In this document: positions 8,607-16,290 of the stretch, piece by piece | How the letters are laid out: each line of letters begins with the position of its first letter | How positions within the stretch are numbered: position 1 is the stretch's first letter | Origin: Alteromonas marina | GTDB taxonomy: Bacteria > Pseudomonadota > Gammaproteobacteria > Enterobacterales > Alteromonadaceae | NCBI RefSeq assembly: GCF_000808575.1 | Contig: NZ_JWLW01000003.1 | Location: 62,001 to 126,000, forward strand | Direction of reading: 5' to 3' | Length of the DNA: 64,000 bases | Translations under genes and position numbers: made by a program | The notes under the pieces: generated by a model | Databases searched by the model: none | What the model was told of the DNA's origin: nothing | The model's input: the letters and a program-made list of their open reading frames with translations, nothing else

Positions 8607-9990
8607 GACTTCTTATCGAAATGTTAGATGACTGCTGCCAATTGCTTTTGTGACTTGGGTGAAATGAGTCATCATTGTGCTCATTCGTCAGCGCGAGACC
8701 TGTGAGTGTTTCAATTTCTGTTTTGCTTAAGTGAACTTGAGACGCTGCCTCTATTAATGTCAGCCGGGTTGTCAGAAATTCTTGTCGAGTAGTTACCCAT
8801 TCCAAGTAGCTGAAACGGCCCTCCAAATAGGCGTTCTCGACTAAATCTAACGCGCCCTTTAACGGAGGAATCACCTTGCGCTGAAGTGTGTCAATCTCTA
8901 GCAATGCTCGTGTATGTTCGCCTAACGCTTGATTAACTGAATGTAATAGGCTTCGAACGTTGCTTTGTCTTTGCTGCTCTATTGCGTCAAGACGTGCCCT
9001 GTTTGCTTCATATTCACCAAGGTTTCGTTCTTTTTGAAACAATGGAACGCTTACTCCGGCAACCAGTGCTGTTTCATCAATACCTTGCATTCTGCGAAGC
9101 CCCGCTGACCACTCAATATCAGCGCGGTTATTCGCTTGCACTAAACGAAGCTGCGCCGCTTGCACACGGCTTTGTTTAGCGTATAGGTCAATGTGAGGGC
9201 TATTTTGGATTGCGACTGCCAGCGCATCAAACGACTCAATCTTATTAAAAGCAAAAAGATCGCCTTCCACACGCTTAAAGCTCGGTACCTGCTCCCCCCA
9301 CATGATGGATAAACTGCGCAAGGCAAACGTTAGGTCCTGTTGAGCTAGATTAACATCGAGCTTTGCTTGGGCCAGCGCAGCTTGGGCACGTTTTTGTTCT
9401 AACAAGGGGGACGCGCCTGCTTCAACGCGTTTCGTTACGGCATTCAATGTATAAAGTGCAAGTGCCTCTGCATCTTTTATGACGTCTAAGTTCGCCTGCA
9501 ATACGAGTACTTTGATGTAACGACGATTAAGCTCACCGAGGATATCTAAGGTGAGTATTCGCTTTTCAACATCTTGCTGTATTCTTCGTTCAGAGAGTAC
9601 ATTCAACCTTGCTGCTGGCTTATCATTGAGCTGTAACACTGATGATAATGTCAAGGTAACTTCAAGCTCTTTGAGACCTGATACCTCGCCAGTTCCCAAA
9701 AAGTTCTCTAATTCAACCCCTGCATTCAATGCGGGTTTAAGCGCCGCCGTTTTTGACTCTCCGTCTATAACACGTTGTTTAAATTTAAACTCATACAGAC
9801 TTGGATTATTGGCAAGTGTTAGTCTAATAGCGTCCTCAAGAGTCAGCGTTTCTCGTATGGGCGCTTGGACACTTTTGTCTACAAATCTGTTGGTTTTCGC
9901 CGCATGAGCGGTCGGTGGACTGAGTAATAAGCCCAGTATGCAACTGCACACAATGGCAGATGCATGCCCGAAAATAGGAAACATTTTCAT
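8593..9990 (-). CDS. czcC: CzcC-like outer-membrane efflux channel (TolC family)
   Basis: A 465-residue outer-membrane factor with an N-terminal signal peptide (probable cleavage after AHA near residue 30) and two repeated helical OEP domains, as in TolC-type channels. DAIRLTLANNPSLYEFKF opens the first repeat and DLVENAYLEGRFSYLEWVTTRQEFL is in the second. It forms the exit duct of the tripartite pump with the adaptor and RND protein downstream. It overlaps the adaptor gene by 8 or 14 bases depending on the adaptor start. Confidence 0.9.
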   Translation of the reverse strand: MKMFPIFGHASAIVCSCILGLLLSPPTAHAAKTNRFVDKSVQAPIRETLTLEDAIRLTLANNPSLYEFKFKQRVIDGESKTAALKPALNAGVELENFLGTGEVSGLKELEVTLTLSSVLQLNDKPAARLNVLSERRIQQDVEKRILTLDILGELNRRYIKVLVLQANLDVIKDAEALALYTLNAVTKRVEAGASPLLEQKRAQAALAQAKLDVNLAQQDLTFALRSLSIMWGEQVPSFKRVEGDLFAFNKIESFDALAVAIQNSPHIDLYAKQSRVQAAQLRLVQANNRADIEWSAGLRRMQGIDETALVAGVSVPLFQKERNLGEYEANRARLDAIEQQRQSNVRSLLHSVNQALGEHTRALLEIDTLQRKVIPPLKGALDLVENAYLEGRFSYLEWVTTRQEFLTTRLTLIEAASQVHLSKTEIETLTGLALTNEHNDDSFHPSHKSNWQQSSNISIRSHDYE

Positions 9991-10062
9991 TGGAATATCC
10001 TAATAATTTATCAATATTTAGCATCGCGAGTGTTATCAGCGCGGTGCTATCGAAAAAACGTA

Positions 10063-10440
10063 CTAGGAAGTAATTTTGGGGGGGCGAAGTAAGCGGTTAA
10101 TAGGTGCGTCAATTACCGCATCTAAATAGTTGAAATTGTGGACTGAAACCACTGTTTTCAGACTGTTGATATGACTCTGACTGACCCATTGTGCATGTGT
10201 GCCATGGCAGTGGCCGCAATGGTGACAATCAGCAGGATTGTGGTGCTCTGTACTTACTTTATCACTGGTTTCATTGGCAGACAGCTCAGACTGCACTTGC
10301 TCGTGCTCAGAATGCTTATGCTCGTGTTGCAAGTGCTGAATGTCTATTGCATGAAAATCTAACGAATTCGCCACAGCAGAAAACGACTGAAAGAGTATCA
10401 GCGAGATCACGATGTAACTTATGCGTTTTAGATTTTTCAT
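10063..10440 (-). CDS. Histidine-rich periplasmic metal-binding protein
   Basis: A 125-residue protein with a signal peptide (MKNLKRISYIVISLILFQSF, probable cleavage after AVA). Two histidine clusters follow: HAIDIQHLQHEHKHSEHE in the first part and EHHNPADCHHCGHCHGTH near residue 80. It is probably secreted to the periplasm and binds divalent metal, like the small CzcI- or CzcE-type proteins of RND loci, though I cannot assign it to one of those families by sequence. It sits 19 bases after the CDF exporter and 72 bases before the channel gene. Confidence 0.8.
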   Translation of the reverse strand: MKNLKRISYIVISLILFQSFSAVANSLDFHAIDIQHLQHEHKHSEHEQVQSELSANETSDKVSTEHHNPADCHHCGHCHGTHAQWVSQSHINSLKTVVSVHNFNYLDAVIDAPINRLLRPPKITS

Positions 10441-10459
10441 GTATGAAAGGTTACCAAAC

Positions 10460-11359
10460 CTAATTCACTTCGTCACGACATTGTTCATTAGCAAACTCCA
10501 GCTCAACTGTCGTATGTTCAAATTTATACTTTTCTAACGAACTGTGTATGTTTTCTTTGAGTGATTGGAGGTGCTCAAGACTGACATCTTCATCAAGAAC
10601 AAGATGGACCGTCATTACGTTACGCTCACCGTCTAGAGACCAAATATGAAAATGATGAAGATCACTTACCTTATCGTTTGCCAGTAAATCGCTTCGAATC
10701 TTTGAAAGCTGTTCTTCATCGGGCGTTGCTTGCAAAAACAGCATTAGGGTTTCTTTGAGATTGCGGAACACATTGAAAAGGATGAACAAAGTAAAGCCAA
10801 TGGATAAGATTGGATCTAAAATAGGCCAAGGCTTAAACATTAAGACGATGGACACGATAAATACTGCTACCCAACCAAGCACATCTTCCAGCAAATGCCA
10901 GTTGAGGACTCGCTCATTTAATGAGTCTCCCTCACTCAGTTTATAAGCCGCAAAGCCGTTTACTGCCATCCCAAAGATAGACAATAAAACCATCCCTTCA
11001 ACTTGGGGCATTTCAGGCTCAGCCAAACGAGGTATCGCTTCAAGCAATATCCAAATGGAGCCTACCGTCAGCACAATACCGTTAATCAATGCACCGAGTA
11101 AGGAAAATCTTTTGTAGCCGTATGAGAATGTTTGATTAGAATCTTTATCGCTAAGCTTGTTTAATCCCCACGCTGTACCAATGGAAAGACTATCACCCAA
11201 ATCGTGCACTGCGTCAGCCATAATAGCGGTGCTGTTGGTAAGCCATCCACCAATGAATTCAATAACAGTGAACACCACATTTAAGAAAAACGCCCATCCA
11301 ATACGTTTAGACGCGTCGGTTGAATTCTCTTGCGAGTGTGAATGGTTATGACTGTGCAT
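10460..11359 (-). CDS. CDF-family zinc/cadmium exporter (CzcD/ZitB-like)
   Basis: Cation diffusion facilitator of 299 residues that exchanges cytoplasmic Zn/Cd-type ions for protons. An N-terminal His-rich tail (MHSHNHSHSQ) precedes six predicted membrane helices. The transport-site HxxxD motifs are present in TM2 (H52/D56) and TM5 (H155/D159), the pattern of Zn/Cd-selective members. The cytoplasmic C-terminal domain (HHFHIWSLDGERNVMTVHLVLDED) is intact. The start overlaps the DUF3703 gene by 14 bases. It is the second CDF protein in the same operon. Confidence 0.93.
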   Translation of the reverse strand: MHSHNHSHSQENSTDASKRIGWAFFLNVVFTVIEFIGGWLTNSTAIMADAVHDLGDSLSIGTAWGLNKLSDKDSNQTFSYGYKRFSLLGALINGIVLTVGSIWILLEAIPRLAEPEMPQVEGMVLLSIFGMAVNGFAAYKLSEGDSLNERVLNWHLLEDVLGWVAVFIVSIVLMFKPWPILDPILSIGFTLFILFNVFRNLKETLMLFLQATPDEEQLSKIRSDLLANDKVSDLHHFHIWSLDGERNVMTVHLVLDEDVSLEHLQSLKENIHSSLEKYKFEHTTVELEFANEQCRDEVN

Positions 11360-11711
11360 TTCTAATTTTTTCCAATATGGCTTTGTTTTCGGGTGAAATA
11401 GACATTGACTTGAATGGACTCACGTTTGCCCCACCAGTATTGCCCTCAGGCAATAAGCCAATTGGAGTTTTAGTCAGCGCACCTAGCATTCTAAAAATTT
11501 GTCCAAATATCTCTTTAAGGTCGCGGCGTTCTATTCCAAATTTAAGCATTTCATAATGCACTCGTGTGTGGTGGTATGTTGAGTGCTGACCGATGACATG
11601 AGCATACTCTAAGGCCTTAAATCCTGCTTTATTGTCATTGTTCGAAAGGGATTGATGCGCGGCGCTCAGTTTTTGAAGTATGTAAGGTTTTGCTGCTTGA
11701 GTGAAATTCAT
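11346..11711 (-). CDS. DUF3703 family protein
   Basis: A 121-residue soluble protein that I recognise as DUF3703, a family regularly found beside CDF metal exporters; its function is unknown. It is mostly helical and histidine-containing (ALEYAHVIGQHSTYHHTRVHYEMLKFG), with a conserved-looking RDLKEIFGQIFRM segment and a Gly-rich tail GLLPEGNTGGANVSP. It overlaps both neighbours (4 bases with the upstream CDF, 14 with the downstream CDF), which argues for a function tied to the exporters. Confidence 0.8.
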   Translation of the reverse strand: MNFTQAAKPYILQKLSAAHQSLSNNDNKAGFKALEYAHVIGQHSTYHHTRVHYEMLKFGIERRDLKEIFGQIFRMLGALTKTPIGLLPEGNTGGANVSPFKSMSISPENKAILEKIRNAQS

Positions 11712-12334
11712 ACGATCTCTCCATTCGTCGAGCTGTTTTCACGGAATTCCTGTCTGGCGTCTTTTAGAATTAAGACTGCGCCTCGTAACACAACGATAGA
11801 CACAATAAAACCTATGACCAAATCAGGCCAACGAGTATCGAATAGATAAACCATCACACCCGCCAATATCACTCCTATGTTTGCAATGACGTCGTTTGCC
11901 GAGAATATCCAACTTGCTCGCATATGCACCTCGCCATTTTTTTGTTTTCTGATTATCGCCAAACATATAACGTTAGCGATAAGTGCAACACCGCCCATGC
12001 CCATCATAAGCATAGATTCAGGCCCACTTCCAAAGGTTGCGCGACGAGCTATGTCAAACAAAATTAATAGGCCTAATGCCAATTGAAAATATCCACTTAC
12101 CTTTGCAGCATTGGCTTTGTGAACAATTGTTTTCCCTACTGCATATATACCAACACCGTAAACGACTGCGTCAGCCAACATATCAAGGGAGTCTGCAATA
12201 AGTGCTGTTGAGTCAGCGAGTAACCCTACACTCATTTCAATGATAAACATCACAGCATTGATGCCCAATAGCCAGTAGAGAACTGCCTTTTGTTCTTGGT
12301 CTTTTATCTCAATTTCGCACCCACAACCACTCAT
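11708..12334 (-). CDS. CDF-family cation transporter, short form
   Basis: A 208-residue CDF protein with about six membrane helices but no cytoplasmic C-terminal domain. The N-terminus has a CGC motif (MSGCGCEIEI). The TM2 site reads DxxxD (D51/D55) and TM5 has N147-D148 rather than HxxxD, so selectivity should differ from its operon partner. I chose the ATG at 12334 over the GTG at 12355 because MSGCGCE is the usual opening of this group. It is the first gene behind the MerR-type promoter. Confidence 0.87.
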   Translation of the reverse strand: MSGCGCEIEIKDQEQKAVLYWLLGINAVMFIIEMSVGLLADSTALIADSLDMLADAVVYGVGIYAVGKTIVHKANAAKVSGYFQLALGLLILFDIARRATFGSGPESMLMMGMGGVALIANVICLAIIRKQKNGEVHMRASWIFSANDVIANIGVILAGVMVYLFDTRWPDLVIGFIVSIVVLRGAVLILKDARQEFRENSSTNGEIV

Positions 12335-12365
12335 AAAAACACTCGCTTTACTCACCTATAACGCG

Positions 12366-12396
12366 AGTGTAAACTCTATACTTGGTATAGAGTCAA
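12366..12396 (-). promoter_or_regulatory. MerR-family promoter/operator of the metal efflux operon
   Basis: On the minus strand, TTGACT (12391-12396) and TACACT (12366-12371) are separated by 19 bases, the over-long spacing diagnostic of MerR-activated promoters. A 9-bp perfect dyad, ACTCTATAC-TTG-GTATAGAGT (12373-12393), fills the spacer. It drives the seven-gene efflux operon leftward. The regulator gene starts 18 bases to the right in the opposite direction. Confidence 0.9.
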
Positions 12397-12413
12397 GCTT
12401 TAGGCAAGTTAAA

Positions 12414-12836
12414 ATGAAAATTGGGCTTCTGGCAGCTAAGACAGGGTTAAGTATTCAGACAATTCGTTTTTATGAGCGTAAATCACTATTGGCTGCACCT
12501 GAGCGAACGGCATCGAATTATCGAAGCTACTCTGAAGATGCACTGAAGCAGTTATTGTTTATAAAGCAATGTCGCGCATTAGATATGACAATCGAGGAAA
12601 TTAAATTAGTACTGGAAACCCGAGCAAACCCAGAGAATAGCTGCGAAAACGTTAATACTACAATAGATAAGCATGTTGACGATATCGAACATCGGATAGC
12701 TGAATTAAAAGTACTACAAGAAACACTGATTTCAATTCGTTCTGCTTGCGATCATGATAAGAAGGTTAAAGAGTGCGGGGTATTGCATCAATTAGATAGC
12801 ATTGCAGAAGTGTGTTCTTCTAGTACGGAGAATTAG
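12414..12836 (+). CDS. MerR-family Cd/Pb-responsive regulator (CadR/PbrR-like)
   Basis: A 140-residue MerR protein: winged-helix DNA-binding domain (residues 1-70, IGLLAAKTGLSIQTIRFYERK), dimerisation helix (about 80-110) and a metal loop. Cysteines C77, C112 and C121 have the spacing of the CadR/PbrR branch (NSCENVN and RSACDHDKKVKECGVL). These are expected to bind Cd(II) or Pb(II), with Zn(II) possible. It is divergent from the efflux operon and almost certainly binds the dyad at 12373-12393 to activate it and control itself. Confidence 0.9.
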   Translation: MKIGLLAAKTGLSIQTIRFYERKSLLAAPERTASNYRSYSEDALKQLLFIKQCRALDMTIEEIKLVLETRANPENSCENVNTTIDKHVDDIEHRIAELKVLQETLISIRSACDHDKKVKECGVLHQLDSIAEVCSSSTEN

Positions 12837-13052
12837 TCTCGAATTATCAGTTTTATGTTGGAGCTTTGTCATAGGTATTCGGCTAAAGCAGCCATTCAAT
12901 TTTTATTAGTAGCATGACCGTTGATTACCTCATTCGTGTCATTAAAATCTTAATGAGCCAAGGTCTGCTTCACGTGCACAAGAGACTGTCAATTTTGGTC
13001 TAGCTCTATCTCTGAAAGTGTCAGGTTAAGTTACGACTAATCCAGTTTAGCG
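12837..13052. other. Short gene-free flank between the regulator and the transposon
   Basis: No gene or clear signal was seen in these 216 bases apart from the last 16, which are the left copy of the transposon's target duplication. This is the sequence the element landed in. Confidence 0.5.
13037..13052. repeat. Target site duplication, left copy
   Basis: CTAATCCAGTTTAGCG, identical to 16259-16274 and immediately outside the left transposon tip. The identity extends one further base (A) to the left by sharing the terminal base of the right end. Confidence 0.88.
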
Positions 13053-13154
13053 TGTTAACACCAAGCGACTTTGTCGTATCTTAATTACCAAGCGATTCTG
13101 TCGGTCATTTTTTTATGTGCCTGTTAGTGTTTTGTTTTTTGAATACTAGAAGGC

Positions 13155-14684
13155 ATGTTGAGGATGATTGTGATGGATTCTAAAGCTCAACTCACCGTTG
13201 ATATAATAGCTAAAGTGGTTGAAGGTAAAATATCGATTGCCAATGCTACCAAGTTACTCAATAAATCCCGACGTTCAATTGAACGCTATATAAAACGCTA
13301 TCAAGAAGTCGGTATTCAGTTTGTGGTGCATGGTAATTGCGGTAAATCACCCCCGAATAAAACGCCTATTTCGATAAAAAAAGCCGTTCAAGCGTTAATT
13401 AAGGATAAGTATTTTGATTTGAATTTACTGCACTTAGCCGAGCAGTTGGCTGAGAATGAACACATTGTTGTTAAGCGTGAGACCTTACGTGGTTGGGCGC
13501 ACGATATTCATCATGTAAAGCGAGCTAAGCGTCGTCGTAGCCATGTTCGTAAACGCAGAGAACGTATGGCCGCACCGGGCTTAATGATGCAAATGGATGG
13601 TAGTCCGCACCGTTGGTTTGGTAACAAAAAGCATTGTCTCATTGCGATGATAGATGATGCCACCAGTGAAGTTTATGCTGAATTCTTCCCATCAGAGACC
13701 ACCGTTGGATGTTTGAAAGTCATGCGTGACTGCCTTGAAAAGAAAGGTGTGTTTAAAACACTTTATGTGGACAGAGCCGGAATCTATGGTGGGCCTAAGC
13801 GTTGTAACTTCTCACAAATGCAACGCGCTTGTGAGGAGCTGGGCATTGAAATTATCTTTGCCAATTCCCCACAAGGTAAAGGGCGCGTTGAACGAGCGTT
13901 CGAAACCTTCCAAGACAGGTTGGTGCCCGAACTTAGGTTGAACAATATCAACGATATCGCCGCTGCCAATGCTTACCTTAAGCATGTCTTCATTCCGCAG
14001 TTCTGGCAGTCGAAAGTCCAAGTGAAATCAAAGCAAGCACCTGAATTTACGCCTCTGTCAAAACACATCAACCTTGATGATATCTGCGTCATTAAAGACC
14101 ATCGTAAAATACGTAACGACCATACCTTCAGTTATGGCAACAAATTCTACCTCATTGATTCACCGCTCAAGCACTCCATTGCCAATCAGAAAATCGAGAT
14201 AAGGAACACGAGTAAAAAAGGGTTTACCGCTCACTTCGCTGGTCGCAAACTGAAGATCTCGGAAGTTAATGAGCCAAGCAAACTGGCATCAGAAGACTTG
14301 GCAGTACAGAAGAAACTTGAAGTATTAGCGTTAATCGAAAAGCTCGGAAGCGTCAGTGCTGCATCACGCCAAAGTGGCGTCTCACGAGACACTATTCATC
14401 GGCACTTAAGAATGGTTAAGCGAGGTGGCCCTGATGCGCTAAAACGGCAAGAAACGCCTAACATACGGCATAAAAACTGTGTAGATATGGAAATCGAGAA
14501 AGCGGTAATCGAGTTCTCTCTTGAACATCCTCACCTTGGTCAGCAGAAGGTGGCACATAAGCTAACAGAAGCATTAGGCATTGATGTTAGCCCAAATGGC
14601 GTGCGCAGTATGTGGTTGAGAAATGATATGAATACAACCGCACTGAGAATTGAGAGATCACTAGCTTTGCATGAATCATCATAA
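13155..14684 (+). CDS. DDE transposase of the IS1202 (ISNCY) family with a C-terminal HTH extension
   Basis: A 509-residue transposase. An N-terminal helix-turn-helix region (residues 10-50) is followed by a basic stretch (KRAKRRRSHVRKRRERM) and an rve-type catalytic core. Probable catalytic residues are D148 (QMDGSPHRW), D206 (YVDRAGIYG) and E247 (GKGRVERAFE). A beta-barrel-like segment runs to about 375. Residues 385-509 form an added region with two HTH-like segments (SAASRQSGVSRDTIHRHLR and GQQKVAHKLTEALGIDVSPNGV), resembling the DNA-binding half of IS481-type transposases. Starts at 13155, 13164 or 13173 are possible; the last has the best-spaced GAGG. It appears intact. Confidence 0.88.
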   Translation: MLRMIVMDSKAQLTVDIIAKVVEGKISIANATKLLNKSRRSIERYIKRYQEVGIQFVVHGNCGKSPPNKTPISIKKAVQALIKDKYFDLNLLHLAEQLAENEHIVVKRETLRGWAHDIHHVKRAKRRRSHVRKRRERMAAPGLMMQMDGSPHRWFGNKKHCLIAMIDDATSEVYAEFFPSETTVGCLKVMRDCLEKKGVFKTLYVDRAGIYGGPKRCNFSQMQRACEELGIEIIFANSPQGKGRVERAFETFQDRLVPELRLNNINDIAAANAYLKHVFIPQFWQSKVQVKSKQAPEFTPLSKHINLDDICVIKDHRKIRNDHTFSYGNKFYLIDSPLKHSIANQKIEIRNTSKKGFTAHFAGRKLKISEVNEPSKLASEDLAVQKKLEVLALIEKLGSVSAASRQSGVSRDTIHRHLRMVKRGGPDALKRQETPNIRHKNCVDMEIEKAVIEFSLEHPHLGQQKVAHKLTEALGIDVSPNGVRSMWLRNDMNTTALRIERSLALHESS

Positions 14685-14714
14685 TAAATAGCCAGTTGTT
14701 TAACTGACTACTTT

Positions 14715-14927
14715 TCAATTACAACAACTGTTGCCCTCTTGAATTGGAGGGCACTTCACTGTTCCATATGAGCAATAAACGCAGCAGTCGCCGCTCAAAG
14801 GCTTTAGCAGTGTTTTACATTTAGTGCATTCATAAAAAAATTGGCATGCAGTGGTTGGCATTTCTTCTTGCTGGCTGTAATCGCAATGTGGGCAAGTAAT
14901 CGTCGATGAGAGTTCTATTTTCGCCAT
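14715..14927 (-). CDS. GDCCVxC-domain small cysteine-rich protein
   Basis: A 70-residue protein with nine cysteines, including CPHC (12-15), CTKC (34-37), the GDCCVYCSYGTVKCPP signature (47-61) and a terminal SCCN. I recognise this as the GDCCVxC family, often found in mercury and other metal loci; its biochemical role is unknown, and metal or mercury binding is inferred. The longer frame starts with TTG at 14954; the ATG at 14927 has AGAGGA upstream and is preferred. It is the last passenger of the transposon, 49 bases after merP. Confidence 0.82.
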   Translation of the reverse strand: MAKIELSSTITCPHCDYSQQEEMPTTACQFFYECTKCKTLLKPLSGDCCVYCSYGTVKCPPIQEGNSCCN

Positions 14928-14976
14928 AGTTTTGTGTTCCTCTGAGGGTTTCAATATCGTTCAACTAGCGACGGCC

Positions 14977-15252
14977 TTACGACTTCACTAATGAAGGATA
15001 ACCAGCATTCTTTGTAGCCTTTGTTAGTGCATCAGGATTTGTTATCTCATCGTCAAATGTTACAACAGCAAGTTTATTTTCAAATGTCACTTCCACTTGT
15101 TTAACGCCTTTAACGCGCTCAAGTGCTTTTTCTACTGTTATCGGGCACGTTACACAATCCATAGACGGAACTTCTAACGTAACAGTTACATCTTTTGCAA
15201 ACGTCGCCGTGCTGCTTATCAACAATAAAGTTGTAATCAATAACTTCTTCAT
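14977..15252 (-). CDS. merP: MerP, periplasmic mercury-binding protein
   Basis: A 91-residue periplasmic heavy-metal-associated protein that hands Hg(II) to MerT. A signal peptide (MKKLLITTLLLISSTATFA) precedes one HMA domain with the binding loop MDCVTCPITV (C33 and C36). The ATG at 15252 has GGAGAG at 5-base spacing; the longer frame would start at TTG. It is 32 bases after merT. Confidence 0.92.
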   Translation of the reverse strand: MKKLLITTLLLISSTATFAKDVTVTLEVPSMDCVTCPITVEKALERVKGVKQVEVTFENKLAVVTFDDEITNPDALTKATKNAGYPSLVKS

Positions 15253-15284
15253 TTTTCTCTCCAATTAGAGTTAAGTGGTAGCAC

Positions 15285-15629
15285 CTACACGACCCATATG
15301 ATCCAGTAGTTGCTGGTAACAAAAACAAACGCCAACAGTGTGGTAAACCAAAATACTGCTTTTCGTCGTGTTCTTACCTTTGGGACTGCACAAGCCTCGT
15401 CATCCGCACAGTTTTCAACAGGCTGATGTATCTTCCACCCAGCAAAGCCAAATAAAACTACAACCACGAATATAAAAATAGGACGATAAGGGTCTAAGAG
15501 TGTTAAATGACTAATCCATGAACCACTTATACCCAATAAAAGTAAAACAAGAGGCCCGGCACAGCAGGCACTTGCACCGATTGCTGCGGCAAGCCCGCCT
15601 AAGATTGATAGTTGACTACTTTTTGCCAT
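15285..15629 (-). CDS. merT: MerT, mercuric ion transporter
   Basis: A 114-residue inner-membrane protein with three predicted helices. The adjacent cysteine pair in helix 1 (C22-C23, GASACCAGPL) and the second pair in the cytoplasmic loop (C74 and C80) match MerT's mercury relay. It takes Hg(II) from MerP into the cytoplasm. The usual partner MerA reductase is not encoded in the element or the window, so the end use of the imported ion is unclear. Confidence 0.92.
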   Translation of the reverse strand: MAKSSQLSILGGLAAAIGASACCAGPLVLLLLGISGSWISHLTLLDPYRPIFIFVVVVLFGFAGWKIHQPVENCADDEACAVPKVRTRRKAVFWFTTLLAFVFVTSNYWIIWVV

Positions 15630-15662
15630 ATTTACGTTTATTACACTGTTCTTTTAAGCACA

Positions 15663-15693
15663 GCATAAACTCCGTATATGGGTACGGAGTCAA
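15663..15693 (-). promoter_or_regulatory. mer operator/promoter
   Basis: On the minus strand, TTGACT (15688-15693) is separated by 19 bases from TTATGC (15663-15668), with the dyad ACTCCGTA...TACGGAGT (15669-15690). This is the classical MerR-activated mer promoter. It lies between the merR stop and the merT start and drives merT, merP and the GDCCVxC gene. Confidence 0.88.
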
Positions 15694-15706
15694 GTGATGA
15701 GTCATT

Positions 15707-16090
15707 TTACGGTTGAAGTGACTGAATGATTGGGCAATCTTTATCACTTGGATTAGTTTTACAGTCTGAAATGAGCGAGACAAGGCTGTCTTTAAGGTTA
15801 AGCAAATCTCTTAACTTATCTTCAATTACTGCAAGCTTTTGCTCAGCGAGTTGCTGAACATCTTCACAATTACTAGCACTTAATATTAATAATGATGATA
15901 TTTCCGCCAATGTAAAACCTAAATACTGTGCACGCTTTATGAACAATAGTCTTGAAAGTGCTTGTTCTGTATATTGCCTGTATCCCTGTATCGGTTTGAT
16001 GGGTTGTTCAAGTAAGCCTTTGCGTTCATAGAAACGAACGGTCTCTACACCAACATTTGCCTCTTTGGCGAGTTTACTGATTGTATACAT
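15707..16090 (-). CDS. merR: MerR, mercury-responsive regulator
   Basis: A 127-residue MerR-family activator. The DNA-binding domain spans residues 1-70 (YTISKLAKEANVGVETVRFYERKGLL). Cysteines C75, C110 and C119 keep the 35- and 9-residue spacings of the Hg(II) site of Tn501 MerR (C82, C117, C126), so mercury sensing is likely. Unlike the common Gram-negative arrangement it is not divergent: it lies upstream of merT on the same strand, and its own promoter must be to the right, near the transposon tip. Confidence 0.9.
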   Translation of the reverse strand: MYTISKLAKEANVGVETVRFYERKGLLEQPIKPIQGYRQYTEQALSRLLFIKRAQYLGFTLAEISSLLILSASNCEDVQQLAEQKLAVIEDKLRDLLNLKDSLVSLISDCKTNPSDKDCPIIQSLQP

Positions 16091-16258
16091 TGGCTACCTT
16101 TAATATTCTGGTTAATTCAATAATATACAAAACGTCTAATTAACTCATGCTTCAAAGGAAATATTTGCATATTTATTGAAGTGGATAATACTAACTGTTA
16201 CCTTAAATGCGACAAAGTCGCTCGGTAATTAGACCGACATAATCCCTTGGTAATCACA

Positions 16259-16274
16259 CTAATCCAGTTTAGCG
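16259..16274. repeat. Target site duplication, right copy
   Basis: CTAATCCAGTTTAGCG, identical to 13037-13052. It lies 16 bases from the stop codon of the DUF5677-like gene, so the transposon inserted immediately downstream of that gene without breaking it. Confidence 0.88.
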
Positions 16275-16290
16275 GACTTCTTCAAAGGCG

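Larger units (their letters stand above)
13053..16258. mobile_element. IS1202-like transposon carrying mer genes (3,206 bp, complete)
   Basis: The ends are inverted: left TGTTAACACCAAGCG and right (complement) TGTGATTACCAAGGG. Each end has two copies of a 16-base motif of the type CCAAGCGACTTTGTCG: left at 13061-13076 and 13088-13103, right (inverted) at 16235-16250 and 16210-16225. The first motif starts exactly 8 bases from each tip. A perfect 16-base direct repeat, CTAATCCAGTTTAGCG, flanks it at 13037-13052 and 16259-16274. Contents are a DDE transposase plus merR, merT, merP and a GDCCVxC gene on the opposite strand. Subterminal repeats and a long duplication fit the IS1202 family (formerly ISNCY), where I recall duplications of 15-18 bp for the ISTde1 group. 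Confidence 0.88.
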
